Source: Nitrospira sp.
Lineage (GTDB): Bacteria; Nitrospirota; Nitrospiria; Nitrospirales; Nitrospiraceae
Direction of reading: 5' to 3'
DNA: 64,000 nt
NCBI GenBank assembly: GCA_022842445.1
Contig: JALHPO010000001.1
Location: 211,558 to 275,557, forward strand
Part shown: positions 18,375 to 26,736 of the stretch, piece after piece
Layout: each line of letters starts with the position of its first letter
How positions within the stretch are numbered: the first letter of the stretch is position 1
Notes under the pieces: model-generated
Seen by the model: only the letters and a program-made list of their open reading frames with translations
Database searches by the model: none
What the model was told of the DNA's origin: nothing
Program-made: the position numbers and the translations under genes

Positions 18375-18587
18375 ATGCCGGTGAACATGGACCCATCGAA
18401 AAAGCGGCGCCGCACAATTACACCGCCGAACCCGGCATCGGATTCTCCCCGCCTGAGCAGCGGCTCTACACCTCAACCGCAAGCGTTCGGAGAAGAGACT
18501 GAAACTGATCGCGAGAAAGATTTGGCCGAGGCCGAGTCGAAAAACCTGTGGGCGGCGACCGAAGTCATCGACATGGACACGGTGTGA
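18375..18587 (+). CDS. Small charged protein of unknown function
   Basis: 70 residues from the ATG at 18375, with GGAGG seven bases upstream. The protein is highly polar: a Lys/Arg patch (KKRRRTIT), a Pro/Ser-rich middle, an acidic stretch (GEETETDREKDLAEAE), and the end NLWAATEVIDMDTV. No fold is apparent; it is likely disordered. It follows hemW after about 130 bases. Confidence 0.6.
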   Translation: MPVNMDPSKKRRRTITPPNPASDSPRLSSGSTPQPQAFGEETETDREKDLAEAESKNLWAATEVIDMDTV

Positions 18588-18695
18588 CACGCGCGCGATA
18601 CGCGAGAAATGCAAGACCCGCGAGATGCGGTACGATGCGGCCACCGACCAGTCTCGCTTCTCGCGCACGTCGCGCGCGTCTCGCTCGAGTCGTGA
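18588..18695. repeat. Inverted low-complexity repeat between convergent genes
   Basis: ACGCGCGCGATACGCGAGAA with the following GCAAGAC faces GTCTCGCTTCTCGCGC and CGTCGCGCGCGTCT. The reverse complement of the right arm matches the left almost word for word, so a long imperfect hairpin can form. It sits exactly between two gene ends and may terminate transcription from both sides. Confidence 0.55.
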
Positions 18696-19772
18696 TCACG
18701 CCGGCAGGAAGTAGAAGGCGATGGCCAGCATTGTATACACACCGACCAGCATCACGCCTTCCATCCAGTGCGACTCGCCATCCATCGACACAAATCCAAG
18801 AATCAGCACTGACATCGTGACCGCCGCCACCTCAAAGGGGGTAAAAATCAAGTCCAACGGAGCCCCGAACAGATAGCTGGCAAATACCAGGAGCGGCGCG
18901 ACCAACAGGGCAATCTGCAGGCTTGATCCAACAGCAATCCCGAGGGCCAGATCCATTTTGTTTTTCATGGCCATCAGCACCGCTGTAGAATGTTCAGCAG
19001 CATTGCCGACCAGAGCCACCAGGATTACGCCCACAAACACCTGCGTCAGCCCCAGTTTGTGAGCGGCCGGCTCTATCGACCCGACCAACATCTCGCTCAT
19101 CAGCCCGATGAGTATCGCCACCGCCGCCAGCACGCCCAGCGACATCCGGTAACTCCACGGCTCCTCGCCCAGATCATGAGCATCGGGGGTCTCTCCCTGG
19201 AAAAGATGGCGGTGTGTCCTCAGAGAAAACGCAAGGCTCAGCCCATAGATCAGGAACAGTACAATGGCAATGACCAGACTCAGCTCGTGCTCGACTTGTG
19301 CGCCGCGAGCGGACGCCGTGAAGTGAAAGAGTGCCGGGATAACAAGGCCGACGGCCGCCAGCAACAGAAGGCTCGAGCCCATCCCGGCCGCCGTCCGGTT
19401 GAACGTTTGCCGCTCGTACTTCATGCCGCCGGCGACCATCGACACGCCCAGCACGAGTAAGATGTTGCCCAGAATCGACCCGGTCAAGGAAGCTCTCACA
19501 ACATCGTGGAGCCCTTCCCGCAGCGCCGCCAGTGCGATAATAAGCTCGGCGGCATTGCCGAGCGAGGCATTCAAGAGACTCCCGATACCGGCCCCGACAT
19601 GGGTCGTGATATGTTCCGTAGCCCGGCCGAGCAGTCCTGCGAGAGGAACAATTGCCAGCCCCGATGTGATAAAAATAAGGAGCGGGTCGGCCTTCAGAAG
19701 TTCAAGGGCCACCGTCAGGGGGACGAACAGCAGAAACAGATCGAGCCAAGAGGAAAAGATTCGTCGCACCAC
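18696..19772 (-). CDS. Ca2+/H+ antiporter (CAX family)
   Basis: 358 residues with about 11 membrane segments in two homologous halves. The family's repeated motif appears twice: GNAAELI in the first half and GNAAEHSTAV in the second, each carrying the acidic residue that binds the cation. The family exchanges cytoplasmic Ca2+ for protons at the inner membrane. A loop between halves (GETPDAHDLGEEPWSY) is acidic. The gene stands alone, convergent with the small gene before it. Confidence 0.93.
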   Translation of the reverse strand: MVRRIFSSWLDLFLLFVPLTVALELLKADPLLIFITSGLAIVPLAGLLGRATEHITTHVGAGIGSLLNASLGNAAELIIALAALREGLHDVVRASLTGSILGNILLVLGVSMVAGGMKYERQTFNRTAAGMGSSLLLLAAVGLVIPALFHFTASARGAQVEHELSLVIAIVLFLIYGLSLAFSLRTHRHLFQGETPDAHDLGEEPWSYRMSLGVLAAVAILIGLMSEMLVGSIEPAAHKLGLTQVFVGVILVALVGNAAEHSTAVLMAMKNKMDLALGIAVGSSLQIALLVAPLLVFASYLFGAPLDLIFTPFEVAAVTMSVLILGFVSMDGESHWMEGVMLVGVYTMLAIAFYFLPA

Positions 19773-19812
19773 GGAAACCTAACATGAGTACTATTCTTTG
19801 TCGATCATTGTC

Positions 19813-20484
19813 ATGACACGATCCGGCGTCTTATTTTATCCGTTTCATCTATGTCATGAACGCACGTTGCAGTGGCTGCTGGAGCGGTATGAGCAGGTGC
19901 ACTTCCGGGACTATATGGCGATACAGCTCAGCCCGTTTTGCGGAACAACAGCCTTTCCAGAACGTATGGGAGATTCCTTCCCGGACCTCCTGACAAGCAA
20001 GCGGCTGGTGCAGGGTTACAATGTCAGCGGACCACTCAATCCGGACGCCTGCGCGGCCGTCGATCGTGACCTGACCGACTCGACCTGGCGCACGCTCTTT
20101 CATAGAGCCCTGGTGGAGAATCGACGATTCCAACGAGGTCTGTTCGATGGCGCAGACATCACAGGGCGTGACAACGATGGCATTGCCGAGCCGGCCTTGA
20201 TAGTTCGCTTGAAGGATGTCTCCTTCGAGACGGCTCCCTTTACAGTAGCAGGCATCCAGGAACTCAGCCGGCGACGGCCCATCGGCAAAGAAGCTGACGT
20301 CTTCGACTACGGCCTTGCCCTGCTGAAAACCTCAGCCTCACTAGTGCATACGATACAACTGGCTATAGCGGGACAGCTTGCTGTGGCAACCGACTCGCGC
20401 GCCCATTTTACATTACTCACCCGGCTTGTAGAACGAACAGGCACCACCATCGAGAACAGGTCGGTTGAACAAGGCGCGGCTTAA
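19813..20484 (+). CDS. Protein of unknown function
   Basis: 223 residues from the ATG at 19813; a TTG at 19798 is also in frame and neither has a clear ribosome binding site. The protein is soluble, with no signal peptide. Visible segments are SGVLFYPFHLCHERTLQWLL at the start and an alpha-helical C-terminal half. I recognise no domain. It is divergent from the CAX gene and precedes the ClpS-like gene. Confidence 0.65.
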   Translation: MTRSGVLFYPFHLCHERTLQWLLERYEQVHFRDYMAIQLSPFCGTTAFPERMGDSFPDLLTSKRLVQGYNVSGPLNPDACAAVDRDLTDSTWRTLFHRALVENRRFQRGLFDGADITGRDNDGIAEPALIVRLKDVSFETAPFTVAGIQELSRRRPIGKEADVFDYGLALLKTSASLVHTIQLAIAGQLAVATDSRAHFTLLTRLVERTGTTIENRSVEQGAA

Positions 20485-20509
20485 CCATTACACTCAGGTC
20501 TGCTAGAAT
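20481..20509 (+). promoter_or_regulatory. Extended -10 promoter next to the ATG (possible leaderless transcript)
   Basis: TGCTAGAAT at 20501-20509 is an extended -10 element. TTAACC at 20481-20486 lies 17 bases upstream as a weak -35. The ATG at 20518 is only eight bases after the -10, so the transcript would start at or next to the start codon. There is no ribosome binding site. The same nonamer is similarly placed before glgC. Confidence 0.5.
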
Positions 20510-20517
20510 TCCTCTCC

Positions 20518-20814
20518 ATGCCTACGCCCTCGACGCCTCTCACTATCCCCAAGACGACCGAACGTATTCAGACCGGCGCCGGCACAGGATTCGAGTCCCG
20601 CGTGGTCGTTTTCAATTGCGATTGTCATACCTATCAACAAGTCATCGACCTGTTCTGCCGGTTCATTCCGGGCATGACGTCGGCAAAGGCCTTCGAGCTG
20701 GCCTATCGAATCGATCACGAAGGAGAAGCCGTGGTCTATAACGGCTCACTCGAACAGGCCGAGGAGGTCGCGGCGAAACTGGCCGGAGGGGGACTCAAAG
20801 TCGTGGTGCAGTAG
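20518..20814 (+). CDS. ClpS-like adaptor domain protein
   Basis: 98 residues. Residues about 25-95 match the ClpS fold in order: RVVVFNCDCHTYQQVIDLF in place of the usual VVLYNDDYTPMEFV, then the helix GMTSAKAFELAYRIDHEGEAVV in place of ATQIMLEVHHEGRAVV, and a final helix plus strand (AAKLAGGGLKVVV). ClpS delivers N-degron substrates to ClpAP. In this protein several substrate-pocket residues of classical ClpS are altered (NDD to NCD), so its target may differ. No clpA is adjacent. Probably leaderless. Confidence 0.7.
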   Translation: MPTPSTPLTIPKTTERIQTGAGTGFESRVVVFNCDCHTYQQVIDLFCRFIPGMTSAKAFELAYRIDHEGEAVVYNGSLEQAEEVAAKLAGGGLKVVVQ

Positions 20815-20839
20815 CCAGGGGACAGCGGCGGGGAAACAA

Positions 20840-21208
20840 CTATTTGTGCTTGGCTCTTAGCTTTTTCTCTAGAGCGGCTTTGGCAGGTTTTCCAGCGGAT
20901 TTCTTCGCCGGAGCTTTTGCCGGCTTCACGGGTTCGGCTTTCGGCAGTTTTGCCGGCTCCGGCTTGACTCCTTTGGCCGGTAACACAGCCTTGCCCTTTC
21001 CCTTGCCTCCCTTGGAAGGAGCCACAGGCATCATATAGACAGCGCTTCGGTTCACCTTGGCAAGCTGGTCCCCGCTCAGCACACGTACTTGGTAGAGCTC
21101 GAACAATTTACCAATGGCCTTCGTATCGCCTCGCCTGGCTGCATTGAGCAACTTGCGGCGTTGGTTCATTTCTTCTTCTTCAGTATGAGAAGCAGCGCGC
21201 CGTTCCAT
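20840..21208 (-). CDS. Lys/Ala/Pro-rich tailed protein (histone H1-like tail)
   Basis: 122 residues. The N-terminal 60 contain short helical sequence (RRKLLNAARRGDTKAIGKLFELYQVRVL). From about residue 68 the chain becomes an extremely basic Lys/Ala/Pro/Gly repeat with KAEPVKPAKAPAKKSAGKPA-type units, like histone H1 and bacterial DNA- or RNA-binding tails. The ATG at 21208 has AAAGGA five bases upstream. A nucleic-acid-binding role is likely from composition only. Confidence 0.7.
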   Translation of the reverse strand: MERRAASHTEEEEMNQRRKLLNAARRGDTKAIGKLFELYQVRVLSGDQLAKVNRSAVYMMPVAPSKGGKGKGKAVLPAKGVKPEPAKLPKAEPVKPAKAPAKKSAGKPAKAALEKKLRAKHK

Positions 21209-21391
21209 ATCTGTCCTTTATCTACCTTCCTAAGCGCCTAATGATACAACCGTGCAGGCGCCAATCAACACATGATCAGCCACAAAATGGAGGGAGTATA
21301 GCAGAGTCAAGCCGGGATTTGGAACAATCCGGTTTTAGTTCATCTACTTCACGCCAGCATGTCTCAGAATTGCCCGAATAACGCATCTCGC

Positions 21392-21430
21392 ATCTCGTGA
21401 AGCCCGCTTCGACTCAGCGAGGCGAGCGTG
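21392..21430. repeat. Dispersed repeat, copy 2
   Basis: ATCTCGTGAAGCCCGCTTCG then, after a few bases, GCGAGGCGAGCGT, as at 10980-11020. The two words match exactly and only the bases between them differ. Confidence 0.55.
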
Positions 21431-21473
21431 AAACGCAGGCCAGAAGGAGCATAGGGCCCATCCTTGTTTGCGA

Positions 21474-21520
21474 GATACGGCTCGACAGGCTCACCGTCCT
21501 GAGCATAGTCGAAGGACGAG
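21474..21520. repeat. Widespread intergenic repeat (reverse reading SSFDYAQDGEPVEP)
   Basis: The sequence GGCTCGACAGGCTCACCGTC followed by CTGAGCATAGTCGAAGGACG is, to my knowledge, a repeat found between genes in many unrelated bacteria. Translated on the reverse strand it gives the familiar false peptide SSFDYAQDGEPVEP. It is almost certainly a REP/MITE-type element rather than coding sequence. Confidence 0.65.
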
Positions 21521-21649
21521 AGACGCTTGAGATTGCAGCACAAGCGCTCAGGAATACTGCGGGTCAGAGCGATATCTGCCATTGAGCCCCCTCAACTGCA
21601 GCGTGTATACTCCATTGCGGTTTCACACTGTCTACAGGAGAACACATCA

Positions 21650-22323
21650 TGGATCAGCACAAGCACAACCAACCGACCGTAGCCGACGACGTAAACGCAC
21701 GTGAATTGCTCCGCCGGGCGTTCGACAACACCGCCCGATGGCCCAAAGAGTTCAACGGCTTCACTGCCGACCTGACCGTCAACATCAACGGAAAGGAGAC
21801 CACCGGTCCCGTCCTCGTCAAGAGTCCGCGTGAAGTCTCCGTCCAACTCGGTGATGCCGAGACGCAAAAGTGGGCCCAGGAACAGCTCGGCATGATCGCC
21901 GTCCATCGTGGTCCGCGCAGCTTCGAAGAATCGGACGGAAAATACTCCTTGACGATGGAGGAGGATGGGCACCCCTTTGGCACCAAACTGATTATCCACG
22001 GCTCGAATTCGTTTTATCGGCTTAAAAACAACCGCATCACCCAAATCAATCGGACAATGGCCCATCCGGGCATGACCCCGTTTGCCTTCACAATCAACGT
22101 TGAAGAGAGCGCCGTCACGCAGGATCAAAAAAACCTGACGACCCGATACACCGTCTACTACTACTCGCCCACTGACGGCAAACTGAACAACGTGGAAAGC
22201 TTCACCGACACCCATACGCGCCTCGGCGCATCCGATCTGCCGGCGACTCGCCGGATCATTTCGTACGAAAACGGCACCGTTACGGTGAAGAACCTGACCT
22301 TCACGAACCATCGTCTGTTGTAG
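21650..22323 (+). CDS. DUF3386 family protein
   Basis: 224 residues. The order ARELLRRAFDNTARWPKEFNGFTADLTV, GPVLVKSPREVSVQL, RSFEESDGKYSL, INRTMAHPGMTPFAFTINVEES, YYSPTDGKLNNVESFTD and ISYENGTVTVKNLTFTNHRLL follows the DUF3386 family from start to end. The ATG has CAGGAG eight bases upstream. The function is unknown; the family is soluble and beta-rich and is known from phototrophs and Nitrospira-type bacteria. The DUF5069 gene follows two bases later. Confidence 0.85.
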
Positions 22324-22325
22324 CT

Positions 22326-22766
22326 ATGGACTTGAGAACCGGTTTCCCTCGCAGCATGAAAGTCACGCTGGAAGGCTACGTGCATCTGGCCCGCATGATT
22401 GATAAATGCCGCGCCGTGCTGGCCGGGACCGAGGGGGAATACATCTATCCCTGCCCGATGGATGAACGGCTGATGGAGTTTGCCGGCATCACCGCCGAAC
22501 AATTCACCGCAGCCGTCAAGACCCACCCTACCGATGAAGGAGTGGCAGCGTGGTTTACACACACGGCAACACCGCACAGGCCGGCTGAATTGGAAGAGTG
22601 GAATCAGAAGCTGCTGGCACGCGGACCGAGCTCTCCTGAGAGTGCGGCCAAGTTCAAAAAATACCGCGACGCCATCGACCCCTCCCGCACCGATCTAACT
22701 GCTTGGTCTGATCTTCAAGATTTGGAAGAGGGGCGGCCGGTTCCGTACCGGCTATCGCCCCGTTAG
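22326..22766 (+). CDS. DUF5069 family protein
   Basis: 146 residues starting MDLRTGFPRSMKVTLEGYVH then LARMIDKCRA, the hallmark of DUF5069. The rest (PMDERLMEFAGI, AVKTHPTDEGVAAWF, KFKKYRDAIDPSRTDLTAW) also fits. Two bases separate it from DUF3386, indicating an operon. The function is unknown. Confidence 0.85.
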   Translation: MDLRTGFPRSMKVTLEGYVHLARMIDKCRAVLAGTEGEYIYPCPMDERLMEFAGITAEQFTAAVKTHPTDEGVAAWFTHTATPHRPAELEEWNQKLLARGPSSPESAAKFKKYRDAIDPSRTDLTAWSDLQDLEEGRPVPYRLSPR

Positions 22767-23032
22767 AAGCGTCTGTCTCAAGAGACCGGCTCACCTCACG
22801 ATCCACAACTCCCCCGGCCGCATTGGAACAACATGCGCCGCAACACAGCCCTCAACTCGCGAAACAGCCATCCGGATCACCGTCAATGGAGATGACGGTA
22901 GAAATCCTTTAGAAATGGCGCTGTTCATCCGATAAGAACAAGACGAGCGACGGACTCCCCTGCCTATCGTAGCCGCTCAGACAACTGGGCATCCGGCAGG
23001 ATCGTGAATACATTCTCAGGGAATTCGGCACG
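22767..23032. other. Intergenic stretch, nothing recognised
   Basis: About 270 bases between two plus-strand genes. I see no gene, hairpin with T-tract or repeat. A CAGGGA near 23019 probably serves the intended start of the next gene. Confidence 0.4.
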
Positions 23033-23790
23033 ATGAAACGAGTGGTGGCCCAGAACTCCTACCGGGCATGGTCCTGGTAAAGCCGGTGACGAATACCAAC
23101 GGACTGTCTATCGTAGCGGCCGGAACTGCACTCGACGCAGCCATGATCGAACGGCTCCAGCGGACGGAGGTGACGTCGGTGTATGTGGAGGGTGATGCAG
23201 CGGATTCCGGCGGAAAAACTCTGATGGAACTGGAAGCCGAACTCGATCATCGATTCCGGCATGTCGCTCAAGACCCCATTCAGCAGATGATCCTCCGCGA
23301 TATCCTGGTCAAAGGGCTGGCCTGTGGAAACTCGGGTGATGACATCATCCCACCTCTGTCAAAGCCTGCCTGGGACATGGTCGGGCTCGATGAGCATTCG
23401 CTGAACGAATGCATCGAGAGGGGAGATGATTTCGTCTTTATGAGCCGCCCGGATAGCATCGACGCCATCTGCCAGACCATCATCAAACGTTTCGATCTGG
23501 TGATTCCGGACTTCTACGACCAGGACGACCGCCTTACGGGCTTCATCGACTCCGTTGACCGCCGCGGGAATAAGGAACAGTTTCCGATCATGAGTCTCTC
23601 AATTGCCGTCGTCACCAACGAACGAGTCCCCATCGCCCATCCCGGCGATGTGAGCAAGATCGCCTCAGAACTGAAGAAACGAGCCAAGGCCTTGCAAGGA
23701 AGCGTGTATGTCAAAGACGCGCGCGGCCGGGGCATCAATGCATTCTCCGCGACCGCAGATTCCACAGCACAGCTGCCCGCCTGTGACTGA
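23033..23790 (+). pseudogene. Degenerate GGDEF-type protein, probable N-terminal frameshift
   Basis: The uninterrupted frame runs from ATG 23068 (240 residues). An ATG at 23033 opens a frame that reads MKRVVAQN and hits a stop. One extra base near 23056 would join it to LLPGMVLVKPVTN, the usual start of this N-terminal domain (MKRV..LLPGMVL.KPVTN), so a one-base deletion or sequencing error is likely. After this ligand-binding-type N-domain comes ERGDDFVFM, a degenerate GGDEF motif, and the GGDEF C-terminal half (FPIMSLSIAVVTNERVP ... GSVYVKDARG). The domain's first half is much shortened. It is unlikely to make c-di-GMP; a regulatory role is more plausible. Confidence 0.65.
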
Positions 23791-24126
23791 ATCAAAGGTC
23801 CCGGGAAATCCTTTCTTACGAGCACCCAAGAGCTTCCAAGTCATTTATCGGTGAAGCTCTGAGGAGCCTCCCAAACGATTCTTTAGCCCACATTACTCAT
23901 GACGGTTCGTCGCGAAATCGCTGAACTCCGGGAACTGACACCCTTCCCCGCGGCTGCGCGCGAGATCTGTCCCTATCCGAACCGGGACAGGAACCGCGCT
24001 GAAGCGGAGCCTGTCCTCGGACAGTACGTCGAAAGTCCAAAGGGAGAGCCCGACGATCGCAGACCTGTCGCAGCAGGAGTATTCATGAACAATGCGGGTT
24101 AGGGTCCGAGCCTACTGTGTCAGTTC
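23791..24126. other. Intergenic stretch with a short repeat shared with 4.3 kb
   Basis: No gene is supported. CATTACTCATGACGGTTCGT (23890-23910) closely resembles CATTACTCATGACGGCTCAT at about 4296-4316 behind the HD-GYP gene. Both lie just after c-di-GMP-related genes, which may be chance. Confidence 0.4.
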
Positions 24127-24573
24127 TTAATCGCCATCGAGCAAGAAGACAGACTTGATATAGACGCAACCATTTTTATGTTCGTACAGGACCTTTTTGA
24201 GGTATCTGTGATTAGGGGCGATGCCGGACGAGACATCGAACAAGCAAAGGCCCCTGGCACACCAGAGCAGTGGCCGCGCTTCTCGTGCCGGGAATCCTTT
24301 GCGTTCCTGCGACATCAACCACTGCTCGATGGCCCCCAAATTTGATTTTTCATTTACTTCGAGTTTGTCAGCGGTCGAATGTTCGACCACAACCTGGATG
24401 GGGCCAAGATAGGGCTTTTCTTTGTCCAGGCTGCCAAGCTGCCGAGTTGCCCAAGCTTGGGCAAGACGATCAACCAGCGGTTCAATCCCCGCATTCGTGC
24501 AATGATCCGTGGCCCTCACAGCCGATGGCGCTAGCACGAGAACAAACAGAGCGAATGCGTAAATTGTTTTCAT
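24127..24573 (-). CDS. Small secreted protein of unknown function
   Basis: 148 residues with a signal peptide (MKTIYAFALFVLVLAPSAVRATDH, cleavage after Arg-Ala). The mature protein has four Cys: one right after the signal, a pair in LLWCARGLCLF, and one in HKNGCVYIK. These could form two disulfides in the periplasm. No family is recognised. A thiol oxidoreductase is encoded nearby (25529). Confidence 0.7.
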   Translation of the reverse strand: MKTIYAFALFVLVLAPSAVRATDHCTNAGIEPLVDRLAQAWATRQLGSLDKEKPYLGPIQVVVEHSTADKLEVNEKSNLGAIEQWLMSQERKGFPAREARPLLWCARGLCLFDVSSGIAPNHRYLKKVLYEHKNGCVYIKSVFLLDGD

Positions 24574-24725
24574 TTTTTTCGTCTACCCTTTGTGTAGGCC
24601 CATAAGCTGATACCCGACAAGGATCTGCAAGGCTGCTTCAGCAAACTCCAGAGATGGCACACGTGTGATGGTAGGGGATCAGAGCCAGATGGTCAACTGG
24701 GGTTCGCCCATTTTTTCCTTCGGTG

Positions 24726-25352
24726 TTAGTAGGTAAGCGCCATATACTTGCCGAGGCAGGTCGGGCTCTCTGCCTGAGTCACCATGAAGTGGGCCACATC
24801 GGAACGGGAAATGGCACCCACCTTCATTCCGTTCACAAGATTGTACAATTCTCGATAGTGCCCTGTCATGGCGCCGTTGGTGAGCCGGCCCGGGCGCACA
24901 ATTTCCCAGCGCGGATAGGAGCCGGCAATCAGGCGCTCCTGCTCAGTTTTGTCTGCATAGGCTGCCTTGAGAAGCAGAGTGAAGAAAATCCTCATGGGGA
25001 GCGAGTTATAACTCCAGCTGTCGCCCGCACCGAAACCGGTCAGCACGATAAGTGTCGCGGAGGAGCCGGTTTCTTGGAGCACCCGCAGTAAGATACGCGC
25101 AGAGTCGGAAAACAGCGTGGTGGGAAAGGGACTCTTCACACCGAGCGTCACCAGGATCGCGTCGGCCGCTTCCACGGCGGCCCTCACGTCGCTTGGATTT
25201 GTCGCACTCCCCTGCACCCTTCTCAGCTTGGCGTGGTCGGGCAGCGGAACGATCCGGCGGGACAAGGTCGTGACCTCATGTCCCTTCTGAAGCGCGAGAC
25301 GTGTGCTCTCAAGCCCAATGCCGGCGGAAGCTCCAATAACGGTAATTTTCAT
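24726..25352 (-). CDS. NAD(P)-binding (atypical SDR) protein
   Basis: 208 residues. The start MKITVIGASAGIGLESTRLAL has the Rossmann GxxxGxG pattern of NAD(P)-binding epimerase-like proteins. It continues with VQGSATNPSDVRAAVEAADAILVTLG and later VRPGRLTNGAMTGHY, as in SDR atypical subgroup 5. The catalytic Tyr-x3-Lys of classical SDRs is not evident. The ATG at 25352 begins the Rossmann strand directly; the longer frame to 25412 adds an unrelated basic stretch. Substrate unknown. Confidence 0.8.
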   Translation of the reverse strand: MKITVIGASAGIGLESTRLALQKGHEVTTLSRRIVPLPDHAKLRRVQGSATNPSDVRAAVEAADAILVTLGVKSPFPTTLFSDSARILLRVLQETGSSATLIVLTGFGAGDSWSYNSLPMRIFFTLLLKAAYADKTEQERLIAGSYPRWEIVRPGRLTNGAMTGHYRELYNLVNGMKVGAISRSDVAHFMVTQAESPTCLGKYMALTY

Positions 25353-25528
25353 ATTCCCTGCTTTCCGTGCACGCGACGTAGCACCGTTTGGCTGCCCCGT
25401 CGTAGGCGGCATTTCTTCTGATGCGGCACATGCTCAGCCGATTCGCCAGGAATCGTGACGTACGACTGGTGAGTCAGTCGAGAAATACATCGAAATCGTC
25501 GATTTACTGGTGCCTTTCCAACCATCCA

Positions 25529-26302
25529 TCATCTTCCTTGTCCCGCCCGGACAATCAATTCTTTGAGCCCATTCAAATCCAGCATCCCGGGCACCAGTTC
25601 ATTCCCGACGATGAAGCCGGGTGTCCCCGAGATACCAAGATCCTGTGCAAGCGCCCGATTCTTCTCGATGACAGCCTGCCACTGGGGATTGGCCATGTCC
25701 GCTTCAAGGCGTTTTGCGTCGAGGCCGACGCCGACCGCGATCTTCAAAATTTCTTCCTTGGTCATGTCGGCGTGAGATGCGAACAGCGCTTCGTGGAAGG
25801 CTTGATGCTTGCCTTGCGCCTGGGACGCGAGCGCGGCCTTGGCCGCGAGCTCCGATGGTTCGCCCAGAATGGGAAAGTCCTTGTAGACCACCCGCACCCG
25901 CGGATCGTCCTTCTGGAGATCCGTCACAGCCTGAGCCGCCTTCTTACAATAGCCACAGCGGTAGTCGTAAAACTCGACCAGGGTGATTTCGCCTCTGAGA
26001 TTCCCGCTCACCGGTGACGCCGGATCGTGAAGCAATTCCTGCTGCTTCGTTGCAAGGTTGGATTTTTGACGTTCCTGCAACTCTGCCTGGCGTTTAGTTT
26101 CCATCGCCTGCAGTGATTGCATGATTACTTCCGGGTGGGTACGGATGTAGCGTTCAATCGCGGCATCAGTGAGGTCTTGCGAGACGGCCGGGATATTCTT
26201 CGTCTCATTGGCCGCGGTTGAACAACCGGATACAACCAGGGCCAGAACGGCACAGACATTCAACGAAAACGGAAAACGGTTCCAGACATCGTGACTATTC
26301 AT
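25529..26302 (-). CDS. DsbA-family periplasmic thiol:disulfide oxidoreductase (lipoprotein)
   Basis: 257 residues. The N-terminus has a signal with lipobox VVSGC (Cys 27). A helical N-terminal region with DAAIERYIRTHPEVIMQSLQ follows, as in Com1/ScsC-type proteins. The thioredoxin domain then carries the redox site CGYC in YDYRCGYCKKA, and the cis-Pro loop GTPGF is near the end. It should oxidise or isomerise disulfides in secreted proteins. No DsbB-like partner is adjacent. Confidence 0.9.
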   Translation of the reverse strand: MNSHDVWNRFPFSLNVCAVLALVVSGCSTAANETKNIPAVSQDLTDAAIERYIRTHPEVIMQSLQAMETKRQAELQERQKSNLATKQQELLHDPASPVSGNLRGEITLVEFYDYRCGYCKKAAQAVTDLQKDDPRVRVVYKDFPILGEPSELAAKAALASQAQGKHQAFHEALFASHADMTKEEILKIAVGVGLDAKRLEADMANPQWQAVIEKNRALAQDLGISGTPGFIVGNELVPGMLDLNGLKELIVRAGQGR

Positions 26303-26736
26303 AGATAAGATTCCTATGCAGTGAGAGGGTCAAGACACCACCTTGCCTTTTTCAACGCCTATGAGATGCCCACGCTGCGACGCGGACCATTTTCAGCCGG
26401 TTTGCAGGCTCCGTCAAGCTACCTCTGAGGGAATCGGCATCCCCTACGCATGACATGCTTTACGAGGTACCTCGGCGCCCGGCACCCAAGCCATTTCACT
26501 CTCTCACAACCTACATCACCATTTACGAACCGGGCTCGCCTTTTTCCGTCTTTCGCACCAAATCGGGCCAATCAGAAGCGCTGAAAACTTGGTAGGCCTT
26601 TGATTTTCCTTCATATTGCATTTGGCACGTTTCTGGAAGAGAGGATGGGGAGCACCGGTCACAGCGGACATCCTGCATGTCCCGTATCCAATACGTTGCC
26701 GGTGACACACATCACGAGGAAAGGAGGTGGCAGGCC
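26303..26736. other. Intergenic stretch before a tiny membrane-protein gene
   Basis: About 430 bases. A 30-codon frame at about 26361 begins MRCPRCDADHF with a CxxC but has no ribosome binding site. Longer frames on the minus strand have none either. I see no repeat. The final 20 bases hold the ribosome binding site for the gene at 26737. Confidence 0.35.

Larger units (their letters stand above)
21209..21649. other. Intergenic stretch carrying two dispersed repeats
   Basis: About 440 bases with no supported gene. It contains copy 2 of the short repeat (21392-21430) and the widespread palindrome-type repeat (21474-21520). A reverse-strand open frame (21364-21582) merely reads through these repeats. 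Confidence 0.5.

Noticed and set aside
21364..21582. Reverse frame containing SSFDYAQDGEPVEP
   Set aside because: The peptide is the known false translation of a widespread intergenic repeat.
26361..26453. 30-codon frame MRCPRCDADHF with a Cys pair
   Set aside because: No ribosome binding site and an abrupt unrelated tail; a chance CxxC is likely.
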